From the NCBI RefSeq assembly GCF_019084545.1, contig NZ_JAHREP010000007.1, positions 124,001-188,000 of the forward strand: DNA of 64,000 nucleotides, given 5' to 3'. Both the position numbers and the translations under genes were made by a program. Below, piece by piece: positions 54,918 to 64,000 of the stretch; the first letter of the stretch is position 1; each line of letters starts with the position of its first letter. The DNA is from Marinobacterium ramblicola. Its GTDB lineage: Bacteria > Pseudomonadota > Gammaproteobacteria > Pseudomonadales > Balneatricaceae. The notes below the pieces were generated by a model. That model did not search any database. It was not told the origin of the DNA and worked only from the letters and a program-made list of their open reading frames with translations.

Positions 54918-55334
54918 ATGCTAGATCAGAAGAGGGTGCGCGACCTGATGCTGCCTGTCGCGCGGCCATTGACCGGTCAGATGGCGCTGTCGGATGCAGT
55001 CGAGTTGATCTTGGCGTCGGGACAGATGGGGTTGCCGGTCATCGACGAAAACCGTGCGGTGGTCGGTTTCCTGTCCGAGCATGACTGCCTGCGCTACCTT
55101 GTCAGCAGCAGTTACTACTGCGACAGCCGCATTCAGGTCGCCGATATCATGCACCATGAGCCTTTGTGCGTGGCGCCGGGTGACAGTGTGCTGGAGTTGG
55201 CGCAGCAGATGAGCAAGGTTAAACCGAAAAACTACCCGGTGGTCGAGCGCGGCAAGCTGGTCGGCTTGATCACCCGGCGTCAGGTGATGACCGAACTCAA
55301 TCGCATGCTGCGCGAATGCAAGGTGGCGATCTGA
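54918..55334 (+). CDS. Two-CBS-domain protein
   Basis: A 138-residue protein of two CBS motifs (about residues 8-65 and 73-132): VRDLMLPVARPL...GLPVIDENRAVVGFLSEHD and VADIMHHEPLCV...NYPVVERGKLVGLITRRQV. CBS pairs bind adenine nucleotides and tune partner proteins; none is evident here. The ATG at 54918 follows GGAG at 54904-54907; the TTG at 54900 is part of that leader. Confidence 0.88.
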   Translation: MLDQKRVRDLMLPVARPLTGQMALSDAVELILASGQMGLPVIDENRAVVGFLSEHDCLRYLVSSSYYCDSRIQVADIMHHEPLCVAPGDSVLELAQQMSKVKPKNYPVVERGKLVGLITRRQVMTELNRMLRECKVAI

Positions 55335-55343
55335 CGCCGGACC

Positions 55344-56000
55344 TCAGCCGCGTAGATCGAGGATGGGCCAGTCGCGCTCAACGGCGATCTGTCGCAGCTT
55401 GTCGTCGGGATTGACCGCGTAGGGAAAATCGACTTGCTCCAGCAGGGGCAGGTCGTTATGCGAGTCACTGTAGAAGCTGCTCTCCTTGAGAGAGTGGCCG
55501 GTTTCCTCCAGCCAACGACTCAATCGTTCCACTTTTCCGCCCTGGAAACAGGGCGTGCCCGCCACTCGGCCGGTAAAGCGGTCGCCAAGCCGCTCCGGCT
55601 CTGTCGCCAATAAGCCGTCGACACCCAAACGTTTGGCTATCGGCGCCGTCACGAAACTGTTGGTGGCGGTGATGATCAGCAGGTAGTCCCCGGCCTGGCG
55701 ATGCTGTTCAAGCAGCGCATGTGCGGCCGGCAACATCATCGGTTCGATACACTCCTCCATGAACGCATTGTGCCAGGCCTGAAGTTGTTCAGGTGCGTGG
55801 TTGGCCAGCGGTCTCAGGGCGAAATTCAGAAACTCGTGGATATCCAGGGCGCCGCTCTGATACTGGCGGAAGAAATGGTCATTGGCTGCGCGATATTCCG
55901 CCTCGTCAACGATGCTTCGCCGGCACAGAAACTCCCCCCAGGCGTGATCGCTGTCGCCGTTGAGCAGGGTGTTGTCGAGATCAAAGATGGCTAGGCGCAC
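55344..56000 (-). CDS. HAD-IB family phosphatase (SerB/histidinol-phosphatase-like)
   Basis: A 218-residue phosphatase with nucleophile motif FDLDNTLLNGDSDHAWGEFL, motif II in LIITATNSFVTAP, and motif IV SDSHNDLPLLE. The gene next to rppH in pseudomonads is of this kind. I place the start at GTG 56000 because GGAG lies nine bases upstream and the core begins at once (VRLAIFDLDN); the longer frame would begin at a TTG. Substrate (phosphoserine, histidinol phosphate or other) not determined. Confidence 0.85.
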   Translation of the reverse strand: MRLAIFDLDNTLLNGDSDHAWGEFLCRRSIVDEAEYRAANDHFFRQYQSGALDIHEFLNFALRPLANHAPEQLQAWHNAFMEECIEPMMLPAAHALLEQHRQAGDYLLIITATNSFVTAPIAKRLGVDGLLATEPERLGDRFTGRVAGTPCFQGGKVERLSRWLEETGHSLKESSFYSDSHNDLPLLEQVDFPYAVNPDDKLRQIAVERDWPILDLRG

Positions 56001-56190
56001 GCGTATACACTCCAGATTTACCAACGGATATCGGATTGATATCGGTTGAGCGGGATAGGATAGAGTTGGCCGATCGGCGATGCAAATGGGACGCGACCGG
56101 TGTCAAATGCCGGTCTGGCAGGCTATTTGCTCGGCCCGGGATCTATGGAACAATAGCTGCATATTACTATAGTTATTTCGGGATTGAGAA

Positions 56191-56685
56191 TTGATCGATT
56201 CAGACGGCTTCAGACCGAATGTCGGTATCATTCTGGTCAATGCTCTGGGTCAGGTGCTTTGGGCAAGGCGTATCGGACAGGATGCCTGGCAGTTTCCTCA
56301 GGGGGGGATTCAGGGTCGGGAAACTCCGGAACAGGCGATGTATCGTGAGCTGAAAGAGGAGGTCGGGTTATCGCCAGCGGATGTTGAGGTTCTCGCGGTA
56401 ACACGAGGCTGGCTGCGCTACAGGTTGCCCAAGCGTATGATCCGACGCCATTCGCACCCCGTGTGCGTGGGGCAGAAACAGAAATGGTTCCTGCTGCGTA
56501 TGCTCAGTCATGATAGCGCAGTAAGAATAGACGAAACTGACTCACCGGAGTTTGATGGTTGGCGATGGGTCAGTTACTGGTATCCTCTGGGGCAGGTGGT
56601 CTCCTTCAAGCGAGAGGTTTACCGTAAAGCACTGCGAGAATTATCGCCTAAACTGGCGCGCCTGCAGCCGGTGCCAGAGCGGTAG
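56191..56685 (+). CDS. rppH: RNA pyrophosphohydrolase
   Basis: Removes pyrophosphate from mRNA 5' ends and so triggers decay. 164 residues beginning [16 protein letters not shown], with Nudix box [20 protein letters not shown] followed by VGL. The TTG at 56191 matches the position of the start in homologues (IDDDGYRPNVGI in Escherichia coli). Directly followed by ptsP, an order shared with Pseudomonas. Confidence 0.94.
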   Translation: MIDSDGFRPNVGIILVNALGQVLWARRIGQDAWQFPQGGIQGRETPEQAMYRELKEEVGLSPADVEVLAVTRGWLRYRLPKRMIRRHSHPVCVGQKQKWFLLRMLSHDSAVRIDETDSPEFDGWRWVSYWYPLGQVVSFKREVYRKALRELSPKLARLQPVPER

Positions 56686-56722
56686 AGAGACCAGAGCGTC
56701 AGAGATATAAGGGGCTGTGTAG

Positions 56723-59032
56723 ATGGCGGCGATGTTGAACGTGCTGCGGAAGATCGTACAGGAGGTGAGCGCGGCTCCGGATCTTGAGTCGGTGCTCGAT
56801 CTGACGGTCAGGCGCATTCAGCGCGCCATGCATACGCAGGTCTGCTCTATCTACCTGCTCGACACGATCTCCCAGCGTTACGTGCTGATGGCTACTCAGG
56901 GGCTCAATCCGGAGTCGGTCGGTGTGGTCAGTCTATCTCCCACCGAGGGGGTCGTGGGGCTGGTCGGCCAGCGTGCCGAGCCGATCAACCTGGAAGATGC
57001 TTCGGTGCATCCCTCCTATATCTATCTGCAGTCGACCGGTGAGGAGCGCTATCACGCCTTCCTCGGTGTGCCGATCATCCATCAGGGTGAGGTGCTCGGT
57101 GTCCTCGTGGTACAGCAGTTCGAGCGCCGCCGGTTTGACGAGTCGGAAGAGGCGTTTCTGATCACAGTGTCGGCACAGCTGGCCGGCGTTATCGCGCATG
57201 CCGAGGCGACCGGCTCCATTCAGCCGGTCGGTAATCACGGTGGTACGGGGGTTGGCGCTAAACTGCCCGAAGATCGCCGGTTTTCGGGTGTTGCCGGTGC
57301 TCCCGGTGTGGCGGTGGGGCAAGTCTTCGTCGCCACCCTGCCGGCAGACCTTGAGGGGGTGCCGGACAAGCCGGCGCGCAATATCGAGGCGGAGCTGGAG
57401 AGGTTCAATATCGCGCTCGAAGCGGTGCGTGGCGAGGTGCGTGAAGTCAGCCGTATGCTGGCGCAGCGCCTGCGCAGTGACGAGCAGGCGCTGTTCGATG
57501 TCTATATGCGCATGCTCGAGGATAACGCACTGGCGGGACAGGTGGCGGAGCGGATACGGGCCGGGAATTGGGCGCAGGGTGCGCTGCGTGAAGTGGTGGA
57601 TGATCATGTGCGCCAGTTTTCGTCGATGGATGATCCCTATCTGCGCGAGCGGGCGACCGATATTCGTGATCTGGGGCGTCGAGTACTGAGTCATCTGCAG
57701 GAGAGTGTGAGTTCCGGCGAGGTGGAGTTCCCGGACAGTACGATTCTGGTCGCCGACGATCTGTCGCCGACGATGCTCGGCTTGGTGCCGGAGGATAAAC
57801 TGGTCGGATTGGTTTCGGTCAGCGGGTCCGGCAACTCCCATGCGGCGATCTTGGCGCGTTCCATGGGCATCCCTACCGTCATGGGGGTGGTCGATCTGCC
57901 GTTTACTCGCCTGGAAGGGCGTGAGGTGATCATCGACGGTTATACCGGTCGCGTCTATGTGAACCCTTCGGAGGATCTGAAAAACGCCTTCCGTGAAATC
58001 CTCCGTGAAGAGCAGATGATCGCCGCCGGACTGGAAACGCTGCGTGACCTGCCCGCACAAACCACCGATGGCTATCGCATGCCGCTGTGGGTAAACACCG
58101 GTCTGGTCAGTGACGTGGAACGCTCGCTTGAGCGCGGTGCCGAGGGCATAGGGCTGTATCGCACCGAGATCCCGTTCATGACGCGCGATTTTTTCCCCAG
58201 CGAGCAGGAGCAGCTGAAGATCTATCGCCGCCAGTTGGAAGCTTTTGCGCCGCGTCCTGTGACGATGAGAACGCTGGATATCGGTGGCGACAAATCCCTG
58301 CCCTACTTCCCGATCGAGGAGGAGAACCCTTTCCTGGGCTGGCGTGGTATTCGTGTTACGCTCGATCACCCGGAGATCTTCCTGGTTCAGGTGCGCGCCA
58401 TGCTGCGCGCTGCTCAGGGCTTCAATAATCTGCGTATCATGCTGCCGATGGTGACCAGCATGCATGAGATCGAGGAGGCCAGCGCCCAGATCGATCGCGC
58501 CGTGCTGGAGCTGCAGGAGGAGGGGCTCGATGTCGAACGGCCGCCGGTGGGTATCATGGTGGAGGTGCCGGCCGCCGTCTACCTGACCCGTCGTTTTGCG
58601 CGCAAGGTGGATTTTATCTCCGTCGGCTCCAACGATCTGACCCAGTACCTGCTGGCCGTGGACCGTAACAATCCCCGGGTGGCGCACCTGTATGCGCCCT
58701 ACCATCCGGCGGTGCTCAAGGTGCTGCATTATATCGCCCAGGAGGTGCGCAAGGAGCATAAGCCGGTTTCCATCTGTGGTGAGATGGCGGCGGATCCCGG
58801 CGGCGCACTGCTGTTGATGGCGATGGGCTATGACGTGTTATCGATGAACTCCAACAATCTGCCCAAGGTTAAATCGGCTATTCGTGGCACCAGCCTGGCC
58901 CAGGCCAATGCGTTGCTGCAGCGGGTCATGCGCATGGATGATGCCGATGCAATACACCGCTACCTGCGTAACTCTTTGAAGAGCCTGGGGTTGGGCAATC
59001 TGACCCGTCCGGTGTTGCCGGGGCGCGACTGA
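56723..59032 (+). CDS. ptsP: PEP-protein phosphotransferase of the nitrogen PTS (EI-Ntr)
   Basis: First enzyme of PTS-Ntr; passes phosphate from PEP to NPr. 769 residues: N-terminal GAF domain (about 15-160), EI N-domain, phospho-His domain with SGSGNSHAAILARSMGIPTV (His373), and PEP-binding C-domain with GLYRTEIPFM, LDIGGDKSLPYF, LPMVTSMHEI and SVGSNDLTQYLLAVDRNN. ptsN and ptsO are not in the window. Confidence 0.96.
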   Translation: MAAMLNVLRKIVQEVSAAPDLESVLDLTVRRIQRAMHTQVCSIYLLDTISQRYVLMATQGLNPESVGVVSLSPTEGVVGLVGQRAEPINLEDASVHPSYIYLQSTGEERYHAFLGVPIIHQGEVLGVLVVQQFERRRFDESEEAFLITVSAQLAGVIAHAEATGSIQPVGNHGGTGVGAKLPEDRRFSGVAGAPGVAVGQVFVATLPADLEGVPDKPARNIEAELERFNIALEAVRGEVREVSRMLAQRLRSDEQALFDVYMRMLEDNALAGQVAERIRAGNWAQGALREVVDDHVRQFSSMDDPYLRERATDIRDLGRRVLSHLQESVSSGEVEFPDSTILVADDLSPTMLGLVPEDKLVGLVSVSGSGNSHAAILARSMGIPTVMGVVDLPFTRLEGREVIIDGYTGRVYVNPSEDLKNAFREILREEQMIAAGLETLRDLPAQTTDGYRMPLWVNTGLVSDVERSLERGAEGIGLYRTEIPFMTRDFFPSEQEQLKIYRRQLEAFAPRPVTMRTLDIGGDKSLPYFPIEEENPFLGWRGIRVTLDHPEIFLVQVRAMLRAAQGFNNLRIMLPMVTSMHEIEEASAQIDRAVLELQEEGLDVERPPVGIMVEVPAAVYLTRRFARKVDFISVGSNDLTQYLLAVDRNNPRVAHLYAPYHPAVLKVLHYIAQEVRKEHKPVSICGEMAADPGGALLLMAMGYDVLSMNSNNLPKVKSAIRGTSLAQANALLQRVMRMDDADAIHRYLRNSLKSLGLGNLTRPVLPGRD

Positions 59033-59045
59033 TTCGCGACCGGGT

Positions 59046-59807
59046 TCAGACCCCCAGCGGATTGAGCCAGAGGGTAAAGTCGCTCTGGCCACAGCGTCCC
59101 TGGCCGTCCAGTCGTCGCTCGATAATCCGTGTCAGCCCGTTTTTCGCCTGCATCAGCACCGTTGTCGCACGGGTGCCATAACTGGCACTGCGGATCAGGC
59201 AGGACGACAGCAGTCGCTCCTTCTCCCGTGGAATACCGGTATCCGGTAGTTGATCATATTCGGCCGGCGTTGCGTCGGTCAGCACTTCGAGCAGTGTGCC
59301 GGCATCGACAGATGAGGGGGTGTGCAGCGTTCGTTGCATCGCCAGTCGGGCTCTGCGTGTTTTCGGCCATTCGCTCTCGAGCAGCGCATTGCTCAGCGTA
59401 TGAATGCCGTTGCTCAGACGTTCGCAGCGGCCGCCCCGGTTGCTGCTGTAGAAAAGGCCCTCGCCATCACCCCGGATCAAGTTGTAGCCGGCGGTCACCT
59501 CTGCAGGTGGGGTGTAGCGGCTGGCGGGGGTGTCGCTGAGCAGAAAGTCGGTGACCAGTTGGCCGCGGGAGTTGCTCGCCGCCACCTGCTCGCGTCCGTC
59601 CCGGTAGTTGGTTACCGCCGCGAAACGTCCATTTTGGTTGAATCCCATCCAGGTGCCGCCGGCTTGCAGGTCGCGCCCGGCAATGATCGGCGCGTCGGGC
59701 CAGAAGCCCAGCGCCTGGGTGGGTCGGCTATGAAATTCATCCCGGTTGGCGACCAGAAGCAGAGGCCAGTCCGGATGCTGGTTCAGGGCAATGACGATCA
59801 GACACAT
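59046..59807 (-). CDS. NRDE (TANGO2-like) family protein
   Basis: A 253-residue protein with Cys at position 2 (MCLIVIALNQHP) and the name-giving motif LLVANRDEFHSRPT, then AGGTWMGFNQNGRFAAVTNYR. The N-terminal Cys suggests an Ntn-hydrolase-like fold; TANGO2 relatives have been linked to haem trafficking. Function here unknown. The ATG at 59807 exposes Cys2; the frame extends upstream without similarity. Converges on ptsP. Confidence 0.87.
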   Translation of the reverse strand: MCLIVIALNQHPDWPLLLVANRDEFHSRPTQALGFWPDAPIIAGRDLQAGGTWMGFNQNGRFAAVTNYRDGREQVAASNSRGQLVTDFLLSDTPASRYTPPAEVTAGYNLIRGDGEGLFYSSNRGGRCERLSNGIHTLSNALLESEWPKTRRARLAMQRTLHTPSSVDAGTLLEVLTDATPAEYDQLPDTGIPREKERLLSSCLIRSASYGTRATTVLMQAKNGLTRIIERRLDGQGRCGQSDFTLWLNPLGV

Positions 59808-59914
59808 AGTGATTAGACTCCCGGCGGCATCTGTTCCTTGAGCGTTGGCGGGGATGTTCAGCATCTCTCTTAAGCCCTACTATAGTGCACTTTTCGGCTA
59901 GCGGGACAGAGAGG

Positions 59915-60724
59915 ATGTTACTGACCTTTGCGCTCTATCTGCTGCTTGGCGCAGTGGCGGGATTTGTTGCCGGCCTGTTTGGTATCGGTGGCGGGCTGAT
60001 TATCGTACCTGTGCTGATCTTCAGTTTCTCGGCGCAGGGCATGTCGCCGGAGGTGCTGACGCACGCCGCGGTGGCGACCTCGTTGGGCACGATAGTGTTT
60101 ACCTCGATCGCGTCCATCCGCGCGCATCACCAGAAAGGGGCTGTCTGTTGGAACCTTTTTCCCCCGATGTCGGTCGGTATTCTTGCCGGTGCCCTGAGTG
60201 GTGTCTGGATCGCGGGAGCTCTCAGTGGCTCCGTACTGCAGCTGTTGTTTGGCGTTTTTACGCTCTGTGTTGCAGCGCAGATGGTGTTTGATCTCCGCCC
60301 CAAGGCGGGTGGGCAAGTGCCGGGCTCGGGTGAGTTGGTGGTTGCCGGGGGCGGTGTCGGCTGTGCCTCGGCGATCTTCGGCATCGGTGGCGGCACGCTG
60401 ACGGTGCCCTATCTGCACTGGCGCCGGCTGAGCATGCAGCAGGCGGTGGCCACCTCCGCCGCCTGCGGGCTGCCGATAGCGCTGACCGGGGCGGTCGGCA
60501 ATATCTGGAGCGGTTGGAACGAGGCGAGGATGCCGGACTGGCATCTGGGGTATATCTATCTGCCGGCACTGATCGGCATCGTGCTCGCGAGCTCCTTTTC
60601 TGCGCGCTACGGTGCGCGACTGGCACACCGGTTGCCGCAGCGGCAGCTGAAACGGGTGTTTGCGTTGTTGCTGGCTGTTGTTGGCCTGCGTTTTTTGATT
60701 ACCAATCTGATTTCGGGGTTATGA
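59915..60724 (+). CDS. TSUP (TauE/SafE) family membrane transporter
   Basis: A 269-residue membrane protein with eight predicted helices and two related halves: [19 protein letters not shown] and [20 protein letters not shown] are the family repeats. TSUP proteins move sulfite, sulfonates, thiosulfate or other organosulfur anions; this one's substrate is not known. Start at ATG 59915. The lgt start lies one base after its stop. Confidence 0.9.
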   Translation: MLLTFALYLLLGAVAGFVAGLFGIGGGLIIVPVLIFSFSAQGMSPEVLTHAAVATSLGTIVFTSIASIRAHHQKGAVCWNLFPPMSVGILAGALSGVWIAGALSGSVLQLLFGVFTLCVAAQMVFDLRPKAGGQVPGSGELVVAGGGVGCASAIFGIGGGTLTVPYLHWRRLSMQQAVATSAACGLPIALTGAVGNIWSGWNEARMPDWHLGYIYLPALIGIVLASSFSARYGARLAHRLPQRQLKRVFALLLAVVGLRFLITNLISGL

Positions 60725-60725
60725 C

Positions 60726-61544
60726 GTGTGGGTGCATGATATAGATCCGCTGGCGCTGGAGCTCGGGCCGCTGAAGGTCCACTGGTATGGACTGATGTAT
60801 CTGGTCGGCTTTGGCGCGGCCTGGTTGCTGGGTAGCTGGCGCGCCCGTCAGCCCGGTTCCGGCTGGAGCGAGCAGCAGGTCTCCGATCTGGTGTTCTGGG
60901 GCGCGCTGGGGGTGATTCTTGGCGGTCGTTTCGGCTATGTGCTGTTCTACCATTTCGATTACTTCCTCGACGATCCACTCTGGCTGTTCGCGATCTGGGA
61001 GGGCGGGATGTCCTTTCACGGCGGCCTGATCGGCGTGCTGGTCGCGATCGCCTGGTTTGCTCATCGTCACGGTAAGCGCTTCTTCGAGCTCAGTGACTTC
61101 GTCGCACCGTTGATCCCGATCGGTCTGGGTGCCGGGCGTGTGGGTAACTTCATCGGCGGCGAGCTTTGGGGGCGGCCGACGGATCAGAGTTGGGGGGTGA
61201 TCTTTCCGCGTGCCGCCGATGGCTTGGCCCGACATCCATCCCAGCTGTATGAGGCAGCGCTGGAGGGTGTGGTGATGTTCGCCGTGCTCTGGTGGTTCTC
61301 GTCGAAGCCTCGGCCTCGAATGGCGGTGTCCGGCCTGTTTCTGCTGCTTTATGGCCTGTTTCGCTCCTGCGCCGAGTTTTTCCGCGAGCCGGACGCGCAT
61401 CTGGGCTTTCTCGCTTTCCATTGGCTGACCATGGGGCAGCTGCTGTCCCTGCCGATGATTTTGGCCGGTGTGCTGCTGATCCTGTGGGCCTACAGCCGGA
61501 GTACGCCTGCGCCGGGCGATGCACCCGGGCCGGTAAAGCGTTAA
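60726..61544 (+). CDS. lgt: Prolipoprotein diacylglyceryl transferase
   Basis: Adds diacylglycerol to the lipobox Cys of prolipoproteins in the inner membrane. 272 residues, seven helices. [19 protein letters not shown] (essential His) and the Lgt signature [17 protein letters not shown] are intact. The start is a GTG (60726; a second GTG two codons on is possible). Followed by thyA and folA, the conserved order. Confidence 0.95.
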   Translation: MWVHDIDPLALELGPLKVHWYGLMYLVGFGAAWLLGSWRARQPGSGWSEQQVSDLVFWGALGVILGGRFGYVLFYHFDYFLDDPLWLFAIWEGGMSFHGGLIGVLVAIAWFAHRHGKRFFELSDFVAPLIPIGLGAGRVGNFIGGELWGRPTDQSWGVIFPRAADGLARHPSQLYEAALEGVVMFAVLWWFSSKPRPRMAVSGLFLLLYGLFRSCAEFFREPDAHLGFLAFHWLTMGQLLSLPMILAGVLLILWAYSRSTPAPGDAPGPVKR

Positions 61545-61583
61545 AGTATGGGCTCCCACCGCTACTAGAGAAGAAAAAACCGT

Positions 61584-62426
61584 ATGCAACAGTATCTCGA
61601 TCTGATGCGTGAGATCGTCGAGCAGGGTGTCGATAAGGGCGACCGCACCGGTACGGGTACCCGCTCGCTATTCGGGCGTCAGCTAAGGTTCGATCTCAGT
61701 CGTGGCTTTCCGCTGCTGACCACCAAGCGGGTGCACTTGAAGTCGATCATCTACGAGTTGCTCTGGTTTCTCTCCGGCAGCACCGACAACACCTGGCTTA
61801 ATGAGCGTGGCGTGACTATCTGGGACGAGTGGGCGCTGGACAATGGCGAGCTGGGGCCGATCTATGGCAAACAGTGGCGCTCCTGGGCCTGTCCGGACGG
61901 CCGTACGGTGGATCAGATCTCGGAGCTGTTGGTGCAGATCCGGCGCAAGCCTGACTCCCGCCGGTTGATTGTCAGTGGCTGGAATCCGGCCGACCTGCCG
62001 GATGAGTCGATCTCCCCGCAAGAGAATGTGCGCAACGGCAAGGCCGCGTTGCCCCCCTGTCACACCCTGTTTCAGTTCTACGTCGCCAATGGGCGGTTGA
62101 GCTGTCAGCTCTATCAGCGCAGTGCCGACTATTTTCTCGGTGTGCCGTTCAATATCGCCTCCTATGCGCTGCTGACACACATGATTGCACAGCAGTGCGA
62201 TCTTCAGGTGGGTGAGTTTGTGCACACCTTCGGCGATCTACATCTGTATGCCAACCATCTCGATGATGCGTCGATCGTCGCCGAGCAGCTGTCGAGAACG
62301 CCGCGGCCGCTGCCGCAGCTGAAGATCAAGCGCAGGCCCGCCTCTCTGTTTGAATATGAATTCGATGATTTCGAGATCGAGGGCTACGACCCCTATCCCG
62401 CGATCCGTGCACCAATAGCGATCTGA
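61584..62426 (+). CDS. thyA: Thymidylate synthase
   Basis: Methylates dUMP with methylene-THF. 280 residues, longer than the 264 of Escherichia coli because of a segment around [20 protein letters not shown] just before the catalytic Cys ([11 protein letters not shown]); the same insertion occurs in other non-enteric gammaproteobacteria. Also [11 protein letters not shown], the Arg pair in [16 protein letters not shown] and [16 protein letters not shown]. Paired with folA nine bases on. Confidence 0.96.
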   Translation: MQQYLDLMREIVEQGVDKGDRTGTGTRSLFGRQLRFDLSRGFPLLTTKRVHLKSIIYELLWFLSGSTDNTWLNERGVTIWDEWALDNGELGPIYGKQWRSWACPDGRTVDQISELLVQIRRKPDSRRLIVSGWNPADLPDESISPQENVRNGKAALPPCHTLFQFYVANGRLSCQLYQRSADYFLGVPFNIASYALLTHMIAQQCDLQVGEFVHTFGDLHLYANHLDDASIVAEQLSRTPRPLPQLKIKRRPASLFEYEFDDFEIEGYDPYPAIRAPIAI

Positions 62427-62435
62427 GGAGCCAAT

Positions 62436-62957
62436 ATGCATGTGGCAGTAATCGTGGCCCAGGCTGAAAACCGGGTGATCGGCAATCAAAACCGTCTCCC
62501 CTGGCATCTGCCCGAGGATCTTCAGTACTTCAAGCGGGTTACGATGGGCAAGCCGATCATCATGGGGCGTAAAACCTTCGAGTCGATCGGGCGCCCCCTG
62601 CCGGGGCGTTGCAATATTGTGATCACCCGTGATTCGGCCTGGAGCGCCAAGGGCGTGGTGGTCGTGCCCTCGCCCGAGGTCGCGATCGAGCGGGCCGCGG
62701 CTCAGGCCGAGATCGATGGTGTCGATGAGGCGTTGGTGATCGGCGGCGCGGAGATCTACCGGCAGATGCTGCCACTATGTGATCGGCTGTACCTGACCCA
62801 GGTGCACGCCGAAGTGGCGGGCGATGCCTATTTTCCGGCGCTGGACGCCGGGCAGTGGCACGAGGTTGGCCGGGAGGAGTTCGGTGCATCGGAGGCCAAT
62901 CCCTATGACTACAGCTTTATCGTGCTGCAGCGGGTGTCTGCAGAGGTGGCGTGCTGA
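62436..62957 (+). CDS. folA: Dihydrofolate reductase
   Basis: Regenerates tetrahydrofolate after thymidylate synthesis. 173 residues with NRVIGNQNRLPWHLPEDLQY (active-site Asp position taken by Glu in LPEDL), MGRKTFESIGRPLPGR and IGGAEIYRQMLPLCDRLYLT. GAGGAG precedes the ATG. Its stop shares a base with the birA ATG. Confidence 0.95.
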   Translation: MHVAVIVAQAENRVIGNQNRLPWHLPEDLQYFKRVTMGKPIIMGRKTFESIGRPLPGRCNIVITRDSAWSAKGVVVVPSPEVAIERAAAQAEIDGVDEALVIGGAEIYRQMLPLCDRLYLTQVHAEVAGDAYFPALDAGQWHEVGREEFGASEANPYDYSFIVLQRVSAEVAC

Positions 62958-63931
62958 TGACTATCGATAATCTGCTTGCTCTGCTCAGTGACGGCGCCTT
63001 TCATTCCGGCCGGGAGTTGGGCGAACAACTGGGTATCAGCCGTTCCGCAGTGTGGAAGCAGATTCAGCGGTTGGAAACCCTGGGGATCGAGGTCTACAGC
63101 GTCAAGGGGCGGGGCTATCGCATTCCGGCGGGTCTGGATCTGCTGGATCAGGCCCGTGTCACCGAGATGCTGCCGCCGGCTCTGGTCGCGCGGCTGGATC
63201 GGCTGGAGTTCGCGAACGAGGTCGAATCCACCAATACGCTGGCGCTGGAGGCGCTCCGGTCGGGAGCGCGCAACGGCCTGTTCGCGGCAGAGTTCCAAAC
63301 CCGGGGGCGTGGCCGTCGTGGTCGCGAATGGGTCAGTCCCTATGCGGCGAATCTCTGCTTTTCGCTGGCCTGGCGTTTTTCGGCGGGTCTGGCGGCGCTG
63401 GAGGGGCTAAGTCTGGGCGTTGGCTTGGCGCTGCGCGAGGGGTTGCGCCGAATCGGGATCGAGGAGGTGCAGCTGAAATGGCCCAATGATCTGCTCAGTC
63501 GCGGAAGGAAGCTCGGTGGCATACTGGTCGAGATCAGTGGTGATGCCGCCGGCGAGTGCGAGGTGGTGATCGGGGTTGGTTTGAATGTGGCGATGCCCGC
63601 TAATCAGCTTGAGCAGATCTCCCAGCCCTGTATCGACGTCAGCAGACTGCTGTCGAACCGCCCAGGGCGTAACCAGCTGCTGGCGACATTGGTCGAGTCG
63701 CTTTTTGAGACGCTGGATACCTTCGAGACCCAGGGGTTTGCGGTGATGCGTGAGCAGTGGCAGCAGGCCAATGCGCATCGCGATGCAGCCGTGCGGCTGA
63801 TCAGTGGTAACAATGAGGTCAGCGGTATCTGTCGCGGTGTGGATGAGCGTGGTGCGCTGTTGCTGGAGTCCGAGGGCCAGGTGCAGGCGTACTATGGCGG
63901 GGAGATCAGTGTGCGTGCGCAGCAGGGTTGA
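62957..63931 (+). CDS. birA: Biotin-protein ligase / biotin repressor
   Basis: Attaches biotin to carrier proteins and represses bio genes. 324 residues: N-terminal winged helix (LGEQLGISRSAVWKQIQRLE), central ligase domain with the biotinyl-AMP loop GRGRRGREWVSP and KWPNDLLSRGRKLGG, and a C-terminal SH3-like domain. The ATG at 62957 overlaps the folA stop (TGATG) and has AGAGGTGG seven bases upstream. The HTH means it is the bifunctional type. Confidence 0.94.
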   Translation: MTIDNLLALLSDGAFHSGRELGEQLGISRSAVWKQIQRLETLGIEVYSVKGRGYRIPAGLDLLDQARVTEMLPPALVARLDRLEFANEVESTNTLALEALRSGARNGLFAAEFQTRGRGRRGREWVSPYAANLCFSLAWRFSAGLAALEGLSLGVGLALREGLRRIGIEEVQLKWPNDLLSRGRKLGGILVEISGDAAGECEVVIGVGLNVAMPANQLEQISQPCIDVSRLLSNRPGRNQLLATLVESLFETLDTFETQGFAVMREQWQQANAHRDAAVRLISGNNEVSGICRGVDERGALLLESEGQVQAYYGGEISVRAQQG

Positions 63932-63938
63932 GGCAAGC

Positions 63939-64000
63939 GTGTCGGTAATTCTCGAGATCGATATCGGAAACACGTTCCTGAAGTGGCGCTTGCGCGATTC
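63939..64000 (+). CDS. coaX: Type III pantothenate kinase, N-terminus only (3' end cut by window)
   Basis: GTG at 63939 opens VSVILEIDIGNTFLKWRLRD, the phosphate-binding start of CoaX (compare MILELDCGNSxIKWR in pseudomonads). AGGCAAG precedes it and birA ends eight bases before, the conserved birA-coaX pair. The rest is outside the window. Confidence 0.88.
   Translation, partial: MSVILEIDIGNTFLKWRLRD

Noticed and set aside
56933-58759. 608-codon open frame opposite ptsP
   Set aside because: Antisense to the conserved EI-Ntr gene; composition typical of shadow frames.
1-64000. tRNA genes, rRNA, CRISPR arrays, prophage or complete insertion sequences
   Set aside because: Reading the intergenic stretches showed no cloverleaf-like sequence, no regular repeat-spacer pattern, and no transposase, integrase or phage structural gene.

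Overview
The window is a contiguous stretch of gammaproteobacterial chromosome, GC-rich and densely coded on both strands, with no phage, insertion sequence, CRISPR array or tRNA that I can see. The case for a gammaproteobacterium rests on gene order: zapA-6S RNA-ygfA beside ygfB-pepP-ubiH-ubiI, nudE/yrfG-hslR-hslO, trxA-rho-ubiD, hemCDXY divergent from argH, tesA divergent from ybbA-ybbP, rppH-ptsP and lgt-thyA-folA, and birA-coaX. Several of these orders (rppH-ptsP, rho-ubiD, birA-coaX) are closer to Pseudomonas and Chromatiales-like bacteria than to enterics. Ubiquinone genes, a C4-dicarboxylate TRAP transporter and PEP carboxykinase suggest a respiring organism that uses organic acids. I cannot name the genus from sequence alone.

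Layout. 1-6.6 kb: 3' end of a DctD-type sigma-54 activator, a chemoreceptor with a c-type haem motif on the opposite strand, and dctPQM behind a clear -24/-12 promoter. 6.7-12 kb: a small accessory patch with an unknown membrane protein, a decayed NhaC-type antiporter remnant, puuB, ilvA, rpiA, a MerR remnant and a 40-residue membrane ORF. 12-21 kb: a large AsmA-like envelope protein, a MASE1-GGDEF diguanylate cyclase, a beta-propeller protein, and the ybbPA ABC exporter divergent from tesA. 21-34 kb: sodB, nudE, yrfG, hslR, a PAP2 phosphatase, hslO, pckA, ppx, trxA, rho, ubiD with a trailing ferredoxin ORF, and a UPF0114 membrane protein. 34-40 kb: the haem operon hemC-hemD-hemX-hemY on the minus strand, divergent from argH. 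40-46 kb: an MFS carrier, a GcvR-like ACT protein, an AEC carrier, an unusual double-binding-protein GGDEF sensor, and a 42-residue ORF behind a long inverted repeat. 46-56 kb: ygfA, 6S RNA, zapA and a ZapB-like protein, then ygfB-pepP-ubiH-ubiI, gcvH, an RlmI-like methyltransferase, an aldo/keto reductase, a CBS protein and a HAD phosphatase. 56-64 kb: rppH-ptsP, an NRDE protein, a TSUP carrier, lgt-thyA-folA-birA and the first codons of coaX.

How it fits together. DctD (with DctB, outside the window) would turn on dctPQM through the sigma-54 promoter at about 3327-3342, while the neighbouring haem chemoreceptor may link movement to redox or gas sensing in the same habitat. PEP carboxykinase lets the dicarboxylates feed gluconeogenesis. 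Two membrane diguanylate cyclases with intact active sites and I-sites add c-di-GMP outputs. The rest is mostly core metabolism and housekeeping. I see no large undescribed system. The parts most worth a second look are the haem chemoreceptor beside the TRAP operon, the double-ligand GGDEF sensor, the inverted repeat over the start of a tiny membrane ORF, the use of the 6S RNA 3' end as ribosome binding site for ygfA, and the non-consensus motifs of DctD.
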